Below, piece after piece: positions 1 to 12,340 of a DNA stretch of 64,000 bases (its first letter is position 1; every line of letters starts with the position of its first letter). The stretch spans positions 24,960,001-25,024,000 of the forward strand of contig NC_135064.1 in assembly GCF_051401765.1 (NCBI RefSeq). The letters are read 5' to 3'. The stretch comes from Calliopsis andreniformis (lineage: Eukaryota; Arthropoda; Insecta; Hymenoptera; Andrenidae). The position numbers and the translations under genes were made by a program. The notes under the pieces were generated by a model. That model saw nothing but the letters and a program-made list of their open reading frames with translations. It did no database searches and was not told the origin of the DNA.

Positions 1-3000
1 CCCATCCGCTACCTGACTAAAAACTCAGTCGTTGCCTCAAATTTAAATCCGGGAAGCTAGACCCAGGACGGGAATACATTAGGCGACTCTTTCGATGCTT
101 TTTCTTCGCGAGCATGCATCAGCCGTTTCCTGTGAGAATAGGGGACCGCCGCGACTCTGGCCGCTTTTTAGCGACCTGGGCTGGTTGTAAGCGTAAGAAC
201 AAAGGAGGTTTGGACATGCACGCGGCTGGAGTGGCGAAGGGTAGGTGGGTAGATAGATCGGCGGTTCCGTTGCTTGTTACGCGCTATGTCTGGGACAATA
301 TATGCGTGCACACACGTGTACACCGTACTTGCTCCGTACTTATACGGCATTACCATTGCAGGTAATCCCGACGATAACGTACTGCATCTTGCGCACGGTT
401 GTCGCTTGCGTTCAGTATTATGAGCGGAGGACTAATGCGGCACGGCGAAGATATTGCGCTCTCAGAAACATACTATAGAAATCCGAATCTCTCGTCGCGC
501 AGCGCCGTCGGATGCCAGATATTTCATAAATAATTCGTGCTGCGTAACGCGCCGTGAGAACCCTTGGCGACGCGTTCCCCTGTGCTTCCTGTTTGGGAGG
601 ACGTTGCCTTTCAACGCAACGCTCCTGCCTCGTTCGTTGACGCTCTAAACACGCTACGATTTTCGATAATGTCCTCGATAACGCCAACTGTTACGTTTAC
701 GTGCGAGGAAAGTCGTGCAGTCGGTTGACCACGGAAGCGTGGGTGCAAAACGTCGCTGAACCTTTTCTAGACGCTCTGCCAAATGGCCCCTTAAACCTGC
801 TGTCTATTGGAAAACTGGGAACACAGTGAGAGTGTTCTGAGGTGTTGTGACCCTTCAGCCACTTCCTGCGCATAAATTTTCTTCGTTTCTGTTCTTGTTG
901 CACTGTCGCAGTAGGAATAGTTGGTGTAACGATTCTCTGCTTTTCGAAGCAGACATTGAAAGGAGAGTGGCCAAGAGCAAAAGCCTTCAGAAGGCTTTAA
1001 AAGCAAGTTCCTTGGAGCCAATCTGTGAACGCAGTAACTTGGACTCGGAGCTATAAGTTCGGTTCACATTGTGATAGTTTCTGAGGAAGAGAGAGCTCTT
1101 CGAAGTTTCTAGCTTTAGTCGATGGACACGTTTCTATAGTCAGTGGACATCGGTCACGTGACGATTGGGTCACTGCAGACGACGAGCTATGTCCGTTTCA
1201 GTAATTTGGAAGGGAGTTAGATAGGCATCGATTGATCAAATTCCTGCTGTGACTACGATGGCGATGGGAGTTCGGTGGAAGGTCACTGGTCGCAGGAAAA
1301 TTTGGAATTTTTTCGTACTCTGTAGATACGTTCATTGGTCCCGCATTTACGATTAACGTGTCGGAGCTCGTTGTCCGTTCGGGACCAGGCCGTCACGCTC
1401 GACCGAGCGAAGAAATGCACGCGCACCATTGATTTATTTATTGTCGAACGCGCGAGCTCGCTGCACGAGGCTTTTATTCCGAGAATTTTAATTGCCTGGA
1501 TAGAACAGCGTCGCACACAAGTACTGCCGTAATGATAATGAAAGCGGTAATATATCGAACGAAATATATCAGTTTGTCCTCTTGCGATCACCATTTCCAT
1601 TATATTGATAATAGAATTTTTTATCCGCATATTTTCTCATATCCATAAGGAAACGAACGAATGAGGGACGATGTAGAATATTGGAATACATTAGAAAATT
1701 CCTCCTTTATAGACGGAGCTATCCAATATAGGTGAGATTATGAAATCGCTCGAACATCCCAGAATCCGCCCAATTTTCCAAGCTTTTACGAAGTCGTTGG
1801 CTTCCTACTCGCAGTATTTTGGGAAGATCTGCCATAGTCGTAGTCAAAGTGGCAAAGTAAGACGGTGAAAGTTCACTCTTCGTTGGGTTTATTCCTGTTT
1901 TCCAGTCCCTTCGACTTCGGTAACGATCGACGGAGATCGATCGGTAGCACGATTAAGGTCAAGCGATTTCTTGATTGAACCTCGGGTTTGACTCTCGATT
2001 GAAAGACAAGCGTTGCATAATTAACGAGCATTTACCGAGATATCCTGCTAACTACGTCTAATACATTCTCGTCGTCTAAAAGAAGTTGACGCTAAACAGC
2101 GTTCGAGTGTCGCAATTATTAATCGAAATTGCGACAAAGCCTGCTCAGACTTGCAAAACGAGCGTCGCTTTTCATACAAAGCCGCGAGGATAGATGCACT
2201 CGCGGACGAGCTGCGTAATTAGAAAGTATTAGCCGAAAGTTAATGGACGCAATCAATTAGTGGTGATTTTGCTCCATCGTGTTACGAGTTACGACTTTCT
2301 CCCTTCCGTCCACCATCGCCATAAATCTTCGCGCAATAAAATATTACCTGTCAGCCGCCTCTGATATTAATATTGTTTTAAATTAATTACTAAATATTGC
2401 ATAAACATTGATAACTTTCAGCCAGGTGCTAAGTAAAAACGAATTACGCTTAATGAAGTCGTTTTATAATTTTATGCGTTATCGATGATTTACCATCCTC
2501 CCCTTTTACTCTTATAAAATATTCATAATAACTTCGACAAGGTATAGCAATTTTCATAACTTTTCACTCTTTACTGAAATATTTCTGAATAGATACCATG
2601 AACAATTTCCATAAAAAACGACGATATCTGTGAGTAAATTTTTCATACCCTCTTTTTGTGCAGTGATCGATATAGAAATCAAATAGTCACGGAGATCAAA
2701 ACGGGACGCGTTGCGTATCGCGTTTATATCTGGTCCCCTTGACATTGCCACTGCGTTTTGTAATGCATTGTAGTGGTTGTTCTGCTCGTGTACGTTGCCA
2801 TTCACGCGTGCATACGACGCGTTACGGTTATAGCGCGGAGCAGTGATCCCCAGAGTATTCTATTTCTGATCCGTCACGGTGGACACGCGGTTTGTCGAGC
2901 ACTTTGCGTGCAAGATTGCGAATGTGCACATGTTTTGCTGCGATGCGTGTACGGAGACGATTCGAACCATATGGCGACCTGCTTTTTTTCTTTTACAATC

Positions 3001-6000
3001 TGAGCAGCTCACCGAAACATAATTGCAGGATTGGAATTTAAAGGGAGTGATAAAAGGCCCGCCGAAGTTAATAGCGGATAAGAAAAATTAAGGAACTAGA
3101 ATGAATAGCCCTTTTTCACGCAAAAGCGTTACTTATGCATTTGAATAACGTAGTCGGATAATCTGGATCTATCATACCTTCATATTTTGAAAGAAAGAGG
3201 GAATAAATGCGTTCTATAGCAAGTGGAGAAAATTTCAGATTGAGTTCGCAAGGAAAACGAGAATAAAAGTGTTTACGTATCGTTGTCTGAAACAGTCATT
3301 TGCTCGGAATAAAATAGAGTTTGAACATTGTTCGTAGAACCCATTTCTTTTTTCGTCGGTGAAAAGTTTGTCGAGTAGTCGAAGATTGCTGGGAAGTTTC
3401 GTCTAAAGAAGAGGTACGTAACGCGGCTGCTGGAAGAATGGAGGCGGTGTGCCACCCTCGAGCCTGGTAACATAAGTTCATTCATTTGCTAAACCTTATT
3501 CGCCACCTACTCCATTTTTTCGAACCTTCCACTCGTCGTTTGCTCTAGATAAATCCTTTTAACTTCATCCTTAATTTTCGCATTGGATTGTAACGCTCAA
3601 TTATTAACATGGAATTACCCAAATTCCATAATTTGTAACTAACTTGACGTAGTAGTTCATCGACGCTATTTTCTAGTAATTATAAAAATTATCTTACAGT
3701 ATAATTTAAAAAGAAATAATTCCGAGACAAATAAAATACATTTATTTCGAAGACATTTATGGAAGCAATTTCTCCCATCTTCCACCAATCATTCTTGTTC
3801 CCGCTCAGGTAACCGTTCTTGTCGATATTATACGTTCCAACAGACAGCTCAAACGTACACGTACTTATAGATTGAAGGAAGGGAAACGAGCACCGTCTCG
3901 AGCGTTCTAAACAGAAAAGTGTCAAGCACAGAACAGCTTATTCGCCGACCGCCAACCGCAGCTTCGGTTTTGGTTACGTGGAAAAACAGCCCTTGCTTGT
4001 CAATATCATCTCCCTTTGTGGTCTGAAAGAGAGCCAAAAGCTGCCATATCGCGCAACCACTTGCAACGGGATCGAAGCACCGACTTGTAAACACGCGCTT
4101 CATAAATAATGGATATTATGGCTAGGATCGATGCAATCGCGTACACCGGCGATAATTGTACCTTTTTACCAATCGAGATTAGAGCGAGACTCGTCGATAC
4201 ACTGTGTGCAGATCGCGTGCAGCCAAGGTTCAATAAGTTATGTGTCCATTGTGTGTTCTCGGTGGTTATTCTGAAAAGATCGAAAGCATTGATCGATGTG
4301 AAAACGTGTTATACCATGGCATTATCCTTTCAATGGACGAGCGTACGGTCACGTCATAGTCGACAGTAATTGCATTATTCGCGAAATATGGTGCTTCCTT
4401 GATAGAATTTCATGGATCTGGTCGATTCTTGCGGTTCGATGCAATCTGAACTGCAAAATGCACTTTATAAGCAGGTCTGAATTTTAACAACCATTTCCTG
4501 GAAAATAATTCATTTGAAATGTAGTATCAACTCGAAGAAAAATGGTTCCTTTTACCTACGCAAGAGTACTCGTTAGCCAATCTATAAAACAAGTGGACTC
4601 TGATATTTCTCCGGAGGATCTTCACCTCTTCACTTCTTCATCTTAAATGTTACTTTCTTTCCACCCTGTACGAAATAACTGTATAATTTTCTCCCAAGTT
4701 GCCAGAGGGAGTCGTCAGAACATAACGAATACTGTCTACAGTGTCGCGGTGCGTATGCGACACCTTATCTCGTCCTCCGATCGCAGATTTATCGATTCAA
4801 CGTTGTTCGGAGGAGCCCGCAGAAATCAATTCCGCGCGAAGCGAGCCTCAATCTCGATTTCTCGAAGAGAAGCCGAGTTTAATATGGTCGCGGTCGTGGC
4901 GAGTGGTGGGTCGTCCATAATCGCGACGAGGTCATTAATCTGACGAGCATTGGTTATGTTGCTCGTTCGGAGCTCCCAATATTGATCCTCCAACCGTCTT
5001 GAGCTACTCGATTTTCCTTGCTTCCATTTCCACTCGGTCCTTTGCGATGCTTCCCGAGTTCTAGAGCAGGATTGCCCCAAGAATTCCCTCCTTGGTTATA
5101 GTGGGAAAAATTGGGAGATGGGGGAACAAATAACGAGTGTACTATTGTATTGTGTTGTTCAGATTGCGCTAGAGTCTAGGACCTCGATCTATATAAAAAG
5201 GACACTCGTTATTTCTTCCATTATATTCCAATTTCCCCCATTATACCGAAGGAGAGAATTCATGTGGTAACCCTGGCCTAGGGGACACAGACATAACGGA
5301 ACGCACCGTGGAACAACGTTGGGCCCAGAGTGGAAGGAGAAAGGAAAAGAAAGCACGTTGAGCGCGACGCAATGCTGAACGTTGGTCCCCCTGGTACTTA
5401 AGATTGGATCAGTGATTTGAATGGAGAACGAGAGAGACACGGTTTCATCGAGGAATGAGCCGCGCACGACGACGGGGACGATATCGCGGCTACGAACGAT
5501 GGAATCATAATTTCTGTAATTACAGGCACGGTTGGAAAGTAGACTCTTATCTTAACAATAAATGCATTTAAGCCTTGGATTAAGAATAATACAGGTGGTC
5601 TAACGGCGCTCGGCCCGGAACGAGTTTCCAGTAATTGGGTAAGCCGATAAAAGTTCGGTTAGGCACGGCATTACCCAAAATTCCTATTTCAGAAGTTTCG
5701 GCTTACGATAACGTACTAGACGCCCCGAGAGCCCTTTCTCACGTTCCGTTTTCGCCTCCCCCTTCGACGTTCGTTTCCTTTTTCCGCTCCCTCTCGCCTC
5801 CTGAACCACCGACGAGTGCTGTACTTTGCGTATCAAAGCGATAAACCGCTTTGGTTAATCGCGCCTGATATCTGGCACTTTGCGCGAGCGAACAAAAGTT
5901 TCGGTTAGACTTGCCCCTCCCTCTCTGCACTCGAGATATCCCGGCATCGAAGTTTCCAAATCGCGGTTTAAAACTTCGCCGGTGGACTCTTTCTCCATGC

Positions 6001-6511
6001 AGAGATACTGCTAACGCCGAGATATCGATGGTACAAATAGAAACAGAGTAGAGTGAAATGTATGGGGAAACTTTGAACGTTAGTCTGCTGATTTTTGCTC
6101 GAGAGGAATACAGGGACAAAAATATATTCCAGTTGCAACTGCGTTTCTTCGGTATGGGAAATATCCGCTCAGCTTTGGAAGTAAGGGTTCGCTGGGGACA
6201 AAAGTAGTAAGGTACACAATGCTGACGCGATGCAAGTTTCATAAGATTTCGGAACATTGTGGGACTTTTTGTATTCCTTTATGCAGTTCAGTTGAATTTC
6301 CTATTAGTTACCTTTCGAAGCAAAGGAAGAGGAAGAGCTTACAGTCATATTGCATCGAATGATTTTCATACGCGATGCGCTGGGTGAAAGGACTTTGAAC
6401 AGTCGGTTGACTTTATTACCAGTAGAATAAGGGACTGGTAAAGTACAATAGAAGTACACTGAGCAGTGAGACTGAAATTTTAGTATAAAAGTGAAGATTT
6501 TTAAATTAGAA
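1..6511. other. Noncoding stretch, no gene recognised
   Basis: I see no recognisable gene here. Open frames are under about 100 codons except one of 172 codons on the minus strand (5739-6257), which shows no domain and lies over CpG-rich sequence. A minus-strand frame at 3689-3925 has a protein-like middle part but no clear splice borders or known family. A frame at 4826-5080 (minus) begins with a possible MGQSCS start but matches nothing I know. The word ACCCTGTA at 4663-4670 resembles the ends of degenerate insect transposons. Base composition alternates between A/T-rich and CpG-containing patches, as in an insect intron or intergenic spacer. Confidence 0.6.
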
Positions 6512-6725
6512 GATTTGAATTTTTGAATATTTGAATATTTGAATTTTTGAATATTTGAATATTTGAATTTTTGAATATTTGAATATTTGAATTTTTGAAT
6601 ATTTGAATTTTTGAATTTTTGAATATTTGAATATTTGAATTGTTGAATATTTGAATATTTGAATTGTTGAATATTTGAATATTTGAATTGTTGAAAATTT
6701 AAATTTGTAAAATATTTGAATTTGA
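6512..6725. repeat. Tandem array 1 of the 8-bp TTGAATAT family
   Basis: The array is built from 8-bp units TTGAATAT, TTGAATTT and TTGAATTG. Units are grouped by threes, one variant followed by two TTGAATAT, giving a 24-bp higher-order period. The first part uses the TTT variant and the later part the TTG variant. The plus-strand unit carries TGA, while its complement has no stop in any frame. This creates a long false minus-strand frame reading as repeated Ile-Gln-Ile-Phe-Lys-Tyr-Ser-type residues. It should not be annotated as a protein. Confidence 0.95.
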
Positions 6726-7015
6726 GAAAACCTGGAAGTTATTTTGGGATGAAGCAACCAATTTAAACAAAGTTTACTCTTATGGCTCATCTACAATTCT
6801 CTCTTCTTCCAAAATTGGACTGTTTAGGTTTAATAGCTTAAACGCGATTCGTGTTTTCGCGCGCAGATGCAGCAGCTCGATTATCACTACACTTTTGCTC
6901 GATTATCCGGGGAACGAACGACGAATGAAATTCTGCTTTGACCCACGTTACCGGAGCAGCAGTGCGTAAAGTGTAATGAGCCGTCATCCGCGGTAATGCA
7001 CGTGCGCCTGTCTTT

Positions 7016-7031
7016 GTGTATACGTATACAC
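7016..7031. repeat. Perfect 16-bp palindrome
   Basis: GTGTATACGTATACAC is its own reverse complement and alternates purine and pyrimidine throughout. It could extrude as a small cruciform, adopt Z-form, or be a dimeric protein-binding site. It lies about 85 bases upstream of the splice-like junction at 7114/7115. No function can be assigned from sequence alone. Confidence 0.7.
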
Positions 7032-7100
7032 GAGTTCGCGTTCGGTAATCGCGCGTTTTACTTTGACGAGACGCGTGTAATAATCAATGGCTTCCTCTGA

Positions 7101-7120
7101 TTTTTTTGTTGCAGGTGAGA
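7101..7120 (+). other. Candidate recursive splice site (acceptor fused to donor)
   Basis: A run of seven T followed by GTTG leads into CAG at 7112-7114, immediately followed by GTGAGA. A pyrimidine tract plus CAG joined to a donor consensus is the signature of zero-length (recursive) exons, which were described in long Drosophila introns. The alternative is an ordinary acceptor for a small exon of 85 bases (7115-7199) that ends CTCAG before GTAGAC. That exon is open in at least one frame. The motif is visible directly; its use in splicing is inferred. Confidence 0.35.
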
Positions 7121-9077
7121 CTGACAAAGGGCTCATTGAAATTAACGAAACGTCCGGTGGTTATATTGTGCTCGGAGTATGAAAGGGCCTCTCGCTCAGG
7201 TAGACGATCTTGTCTCTGTCTCTTTTCCTCGCGTCTTTTGTGCTCTCCAAGCGTTCCTCCCGTGATCGCCATTGTACGAAATGCATCGACGGTGCATATC
7301 CGTTCGAAGAGTGACGCGTGATCGTTCGGGGTTAAATCGACGCATCAAGGAACGATAGCACGGCTATAATTATCGCAACACTTGCGCGCCACGAGTGCAG
7401 TCGATGTGAATCGAATTCATAAGTTGTTGCACGGTGTAACATTCAACCGATCGTTTCTTGACACGCGTAATTTCAATGGTGTATCGATACGAAAAGATCG
7501 GTCAGCGTAAAACGATGGAAGTTTAAAAGGATCGAGCATCGGTAATGGAAATAATAAGAGTATCCCGAGATAAAACGTCGTCGCTGAGGTGATCTGCGAG
7601 ATGCATACAATGAATTTGTTAAAGGTGACGACCGTGAATACTCTTCTTTCATCTCGTCCAAGTCGTGGTAGTCGAAGCATTTCCTCCGAAGCGAACGAGA
7701 TACTGCATTCAACGCAAGCCGTGTTCTCGCGCAGTTAGCGGAATACTAAGTCTAATTTTCCCATAAATGTAATACTTGCTGTTCTCGGGTGAAGTTAATG
7801 GTACTAACATGCTGTTCCGTGCCAGTCAATGTAACTATAATTAATCAACGCGCGTCTATTAATAATTCAAATCGTGTGGTAGCATACAGAACCACTCTAC
7901 GGAATTCTGAATCGTTTATTCAACGATAACTCGAAATACCGTTTATTGTAACGAGACTCGAATAATCGAGTCAGGGGGAGATTCTGGTTTAGATTACTCG
8001 GGAATTAGTATTCTTTATGCTCCTTTTTCTGTACGTGATCTTTTCAAGGGTTGCTTCCGAAAATGTTTTGAGCAGCTCGATTAGAATCTAATAACCTTTT
8101 AGTCTCATTTTGTTAGAAACACCATAGCTGTGTTTTCGTGAGATGACTACATATAATACTTTTATAGTTTGTCCTGAAAATTCCTTGGTGCTCACACGAA
8201 AAAAAATGGTCATACAGATCAAAATTCTTCTAATTAGATCTAAACGGGATAGACTTTTGTAGGATCTGTTACAAAACTTTGTAAAATTAACAAAGGTTAA
8301 TTCCAGTAAACCAGCCTTGTTAAATCTACAAAGTCGATCTATCTGATTCTATTAAACCCAGGCCTGTCAGAGTAGTTTTTTAAACTCTACAAGAAACTTC
8401 TAAGTACAAAAATGACTCAAGTGTGCTCTAGGTTGATGAGAAGAGCTACTCCTTAATTCAATGTGTAGTTCATCGCTCTCGAACGCGGTAAAAAATTCAG
8501 GAATCCGATTTCTTCAACCGCCAGAGCCAGAACCTTCCTCTGGCGAAAGGCATCTAATTCCATACTTCTCTTGAGACATTTCACGAAAGCGGATCGTCGC
8601 TCAACTTTTCCACGCAGTGTGTCACGTCTGCGTGGCATCAGCATACAATGCCGCGAATATCGACGGTTGACGTTCGCCGTGCTTTACCACTGTCGACCGC
8701 TGCGAACCATCCGTTCTCCCTGTCTCTGGCGTAGCTTTCGCCGAGGGGCAGGCGTATATCTGAAAAATCAACATAGCCGGTGCGTGCGGCGCGCACGACG
8801 TCTGTCAAAGCGATCTATGTTAATGCGGACGTGTATTCTAATCTACATTTTATGCGGGCCGAGGATTTGCGATTATAATCCCCGGAGATACATAGCCTTC
8901 GGCGCAACCTTGTCCGCGGTTTCTTCTCGTGTCCCGTTGCCGCGCACACCCACGTATCGTGGGTGCCTCCTTTCCCCGTTCTCTCGTCCGATCACGACGC
9001 ACGAGTCGCGAATAATACACGAGCGACGCCGAGCACTACGTTTCTTCTTTCCCATTTAAGATTCCAGCCGCGAGGAC

Positions 9078-9106
9078 GGCGCGGCGCGGCGCGGCGCGGC
9101 GCGGCG
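9078..9106. repeat. (GGCGC)n microsatellite
   Basis: Nearly six uninterrupted copies of the pentamer GGCGC sit in a CpG-rich patch. The run is open on both strands and encodes only Gly/Ala/Arg-type low complexity. It is a simple sequence repeat and probably polymorphic. Confidence 0.9.
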
Positions 9107-12100
9107 AGCCTCGTACCGAGACGAAACGGTGACTAAGCCATTCGCGGAAAACATTGAATTCGCCGGGTATTCGACGTTCTTGAATCGATTAGCGCTTTCT
9201 CGAGCGCGCTGGTCTAACCATCGACGACACCGCGACTACTTCTTGCACCCGGCGAGGCCGAGGCGAACGTGAACGGCATGACGCTCGGGCTCTCTTCTCG
9301 CCTTCGGGACAACTCTGGGAACAATGGCCACGGAGAGCTGAAAAAACCGCGGTTTTCACCCGATTACTCCATTCAGTCGTAAAGTCATTTGTGTACCTCG
9401 TCGTTCAATTATTTCTTCGAGCGGTTTATCTTGAGCCAATTTCCTTTGCTGAAGAGTACACCCCGTTTGATCGTGAGACTTAGCTGTTTTCAGTCGAAGC
9501 GCTTTCAATTATTCGAACGTTCGTAGCTATTTTCTAGAGATAATTCCGAAGTAGAAATAATGAAGTGTAGTATCTTGGCGCAGAGGACTGATTCGTAATT
9601 AGTAGCGGGTAAAGTTACTTATTTCGCAAAGTTGCTCGGTACTCACCCTCGTTAATCGATTCCTGGACTCGTTTCAGGGAAACTGCAATGTTGTCGCTGC
9701 GAACCGGTATTTCGAGAGCGTAGATTGCTCTGTGCGACACGGTAGCAGGGGACTGTGCGTTATATTGCTCAGGTACATTTGCATCATAAAAGTACTATCA
9801 GTGTCAGTCGCGAATAAGAGGAGAGATATTATCTAAAGTGTCTCGGGGTTTCAAGGAACTGAAATCTTAATACGTATCTCCAGTCACGAATCGTCCTTGT
9901 CTCTTTTCACCGAACGTGCACTAACACGCTTGGCAATCGAATCGAACGAGCCGAATGCACGCTGCGTTCCATACAATAATGCCAGAGAGAAGAATTGAAT
10001 TCCTTATACACCCGATTCTTGCGAGAGGCTCGCTCATGAGCATTTAGGAATTGTTCTACCGAGACTCTCTTAATTGCCCTCTCCATCGCAATTCTAGCAC
10101 TTGCCATTCGTGGAGAAGCTGACCCAATGGACATTAAGAACAGTTCACTAATTACAATCTATCCTCGTTATTCTTCGTGATTCTTCATGCGTGGCGAAGG
10201 TTAACGATCCCGTGATGCCTGTAGAATGCGACTGTTTGAACGTTTTCTTCGATGTTTCGCAACGAAATAGTTACAAGCTATAAGATTCGTAATAAAAGGT
10301 TAATTGGAATTGAAAATTGTATTTGATTGATTAGACAATAGCGTCAAGTATTTGTTCAAAGCCTGACTAATTGAACGACTTATGATATTATGACAAAAGC
10401 AACCAGAGGTGTAAACGAATATCTACTTTAGCAGAATACAGTTCTTTTTAACAACATATTCGTCATATTACATATTTGTCATTCAGATTCCACTGTGCAT
10501 GATTACTAGCATTTCTCCTAATGCTTTCCAAAGGACTTCTCGTGGTATACAATTAACACATACTTCATCCTCTATGCTCGTCAACTCGAAGTATAAGTAT
10601 CTAAAGACACTTTGTCAGTCAACGTTTATAATTGGGACCATCTCGTCCAAACACCTCTTGAAGAAGTGGTCCTTCTGTGGAACTGTGAAGTTCCCTTCAC
10701 AATCTGATCCTTCCCTTATTTTCGCAGAACCGAAGCGTCAATTACAGTGACTCACACTCTTTTCGTCGCGATTCAGCTCTACACGCAAAATCCTCGTCAA
10801 ATTTATCCTGCGTCGCATCCCCATCTTCGACCCGCTTCTCCCTGCTGTTTGTTCGTAATATTTGCCTGAAATACCCTCATTACAGAATGTCGTGGTTACG
10901 CGCGAGCCCTGGCATAAATTTCTTTTGTCACAGCTCGCAGCCCTTCGCGGTGAGCCGTAGGGCGCGCGTCTGTTCCCCAGACACTTTCTCGCGCGAGTTC
11001 GCGAATCTCCACGTAGACCGTTTGTCTTGTTGACAATGCCTTTGGTAACACATCCTGGTTAGGTCCGTAGGAGCCGACACGATGCCGGTTGCAGGTGTCA
11101 CGATGTGGTTTTACACGATATTCTGTCCCCCTTCACCTCCACTGCTCTCTCTTGCCCATAGTGTTGTTCCTTCTCTGTTCTGCGCTAATACCACTCCTTG
11201 TCTTCGTCCCTGTCTCTCCCTCGCGCGAAATCCACCTCGGTCGCCGTGACACTCGGCCTGCGTAGGCGTCTGGCGAGCGATATTAATGCATTTATTCATG
11301 GGTGTAATTAAAATTAGCGCGAGACAGAGAGCACGGTGAGCATAGCACGAACCAGATGCGATCATTATCGCGATCCGAGTCAGAAGTATTATCGCGGGTG
11401 CCATTAGCACTCGGGACAGCTTCCCTGAAGAGGAGTCTCTGAACGGACGCTGTTTCAGAGAGATAACACCTAAATTGGTCAAGGCAGGAGCAAACTTGCT
11501 GGGATTAAAAAGAGTAACGAGTTATATACCGAGTATAATATCGATCTCGAGGGTGAAAGTTATATCCCAGGTTACGAAGAAGCTTCAAGAATTATCTGCA
11601 ACTTTGCCGAACCACTGGTCCCGCAGTTGTCGTTCGTCTCTCGATTTCGACGCTCATACGGGTGACGACGTGGGCGTATTGGGAAAAATATGTACACTCA
11701 CAGGTGTAGGTAAGCGGAGCTCGGGGACCTGAAGGTTTCACACGGAAGCGAAGGATCAGTAAAACGGTAACGGGTGTTTTATGACTAGCGAAGTCTCGAT
11801 GAAATTCGCTCGGTGTTTTGCAATTGAAATGGGAGAATTATGTGAACTCGATGTTGCTTTGTTAAGTGAACATAATTAACGATTATACCGTGGACGGACA
11901 TTTACTACCTAATTTTCGCTTATTTAATGTCGCTGCTTTCAACCATATTCGCGTTCGCAGATTTTCGAATATCGTGTTAAAATTTAACAAACAGGCTGTA
12001 TATTATTTTAAACAGGGTGTTAAAAAAATAGTGTTTAGAACATTAGAAGCTTGGAGTACATCTTGAGAGGAGTAAGAAATATCTAATCTATATAGGTCCC

Positions 12101-12239
12101 AGAATCAATAGAATACTCATTCGATACTGTGAGTCACTTCACGACACACTGAATGTAAACAGAAGAATTGATTCATGGAAGTACATTAGTTCAAGGCTGT
12201 ATGGCAACAGGAGATTACTATGAATATCAATAAGGATTA

Positions 12240-12340
12240 TTTGATACACGTAAACCTACTATCTACAAATGACCTTCTGCCGTCACCTGACTTGAATCCC
12301 TGGACTCCTCTTTGTGGGACACTTAAAGTCTTCAGTCTAC
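12240..12340 (+). mobile_element. Degenerate mariner-like DDE transposase fragment
   Basis: Positions 12283-12300 encode Ser-Pro-Asp-Leu-Asn-Pro. The following bases (12301-12328), after restoring small indels by eye, read like Leu-Asp-Phe-Phe-Leu-Trp-Gly-His-Leu-Lys. This is the conserved C-terminal block around the last catalytic Asp of Tc1/mariner-type transposases common in hymenopteran genomes. The frame is broken by at least one single-base change and by flanking stops, so the copy is dead. The word ACAGGGTGTT at 12012-12021 resembles the terminus of related elements, and a GATCACATTTGA word near 12470-12482 may be the eroded C-terminal end. The full element limits are therefore perhaps 12011-12490. 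No intact catalytic core or matching inverted repeats were found. Confidence 0.6.

Larger units (their letters stand above)
6726..12010. other. Noncoding stretch with isolated motifs
   Basis: No gene is recognised. The stretch contains a 16-bp palindrome (7016-7031), a splice-acceptor/donor junction (7114/7115), a (GGCGC)n run (9078-9106) and CpG-rich sequence at roughly 8.6-9.3 kb. The frames at 8571-9059 (plus) and 11111-11482 (minus) are arginine-rich or compositionally odd and show no domain. The frame at 11475-11732 (plus) runs into AG/GTAAGC at 11710/11711 and could in principle be an exon, but its peptide matches no family I know. Confidence 0.55.

Noticed and set aside
3689..3925. Minus-strand frame with a protein-like middle part
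   Set aside because: The C-terminal half becomes A/T-rich low complexity, and no splice signal bounds the better part.
5739..6257. 172-codon minus-strand frame
   Set aside because: No domain, Arg-rich, and no sign of splice sites or regulatory context.
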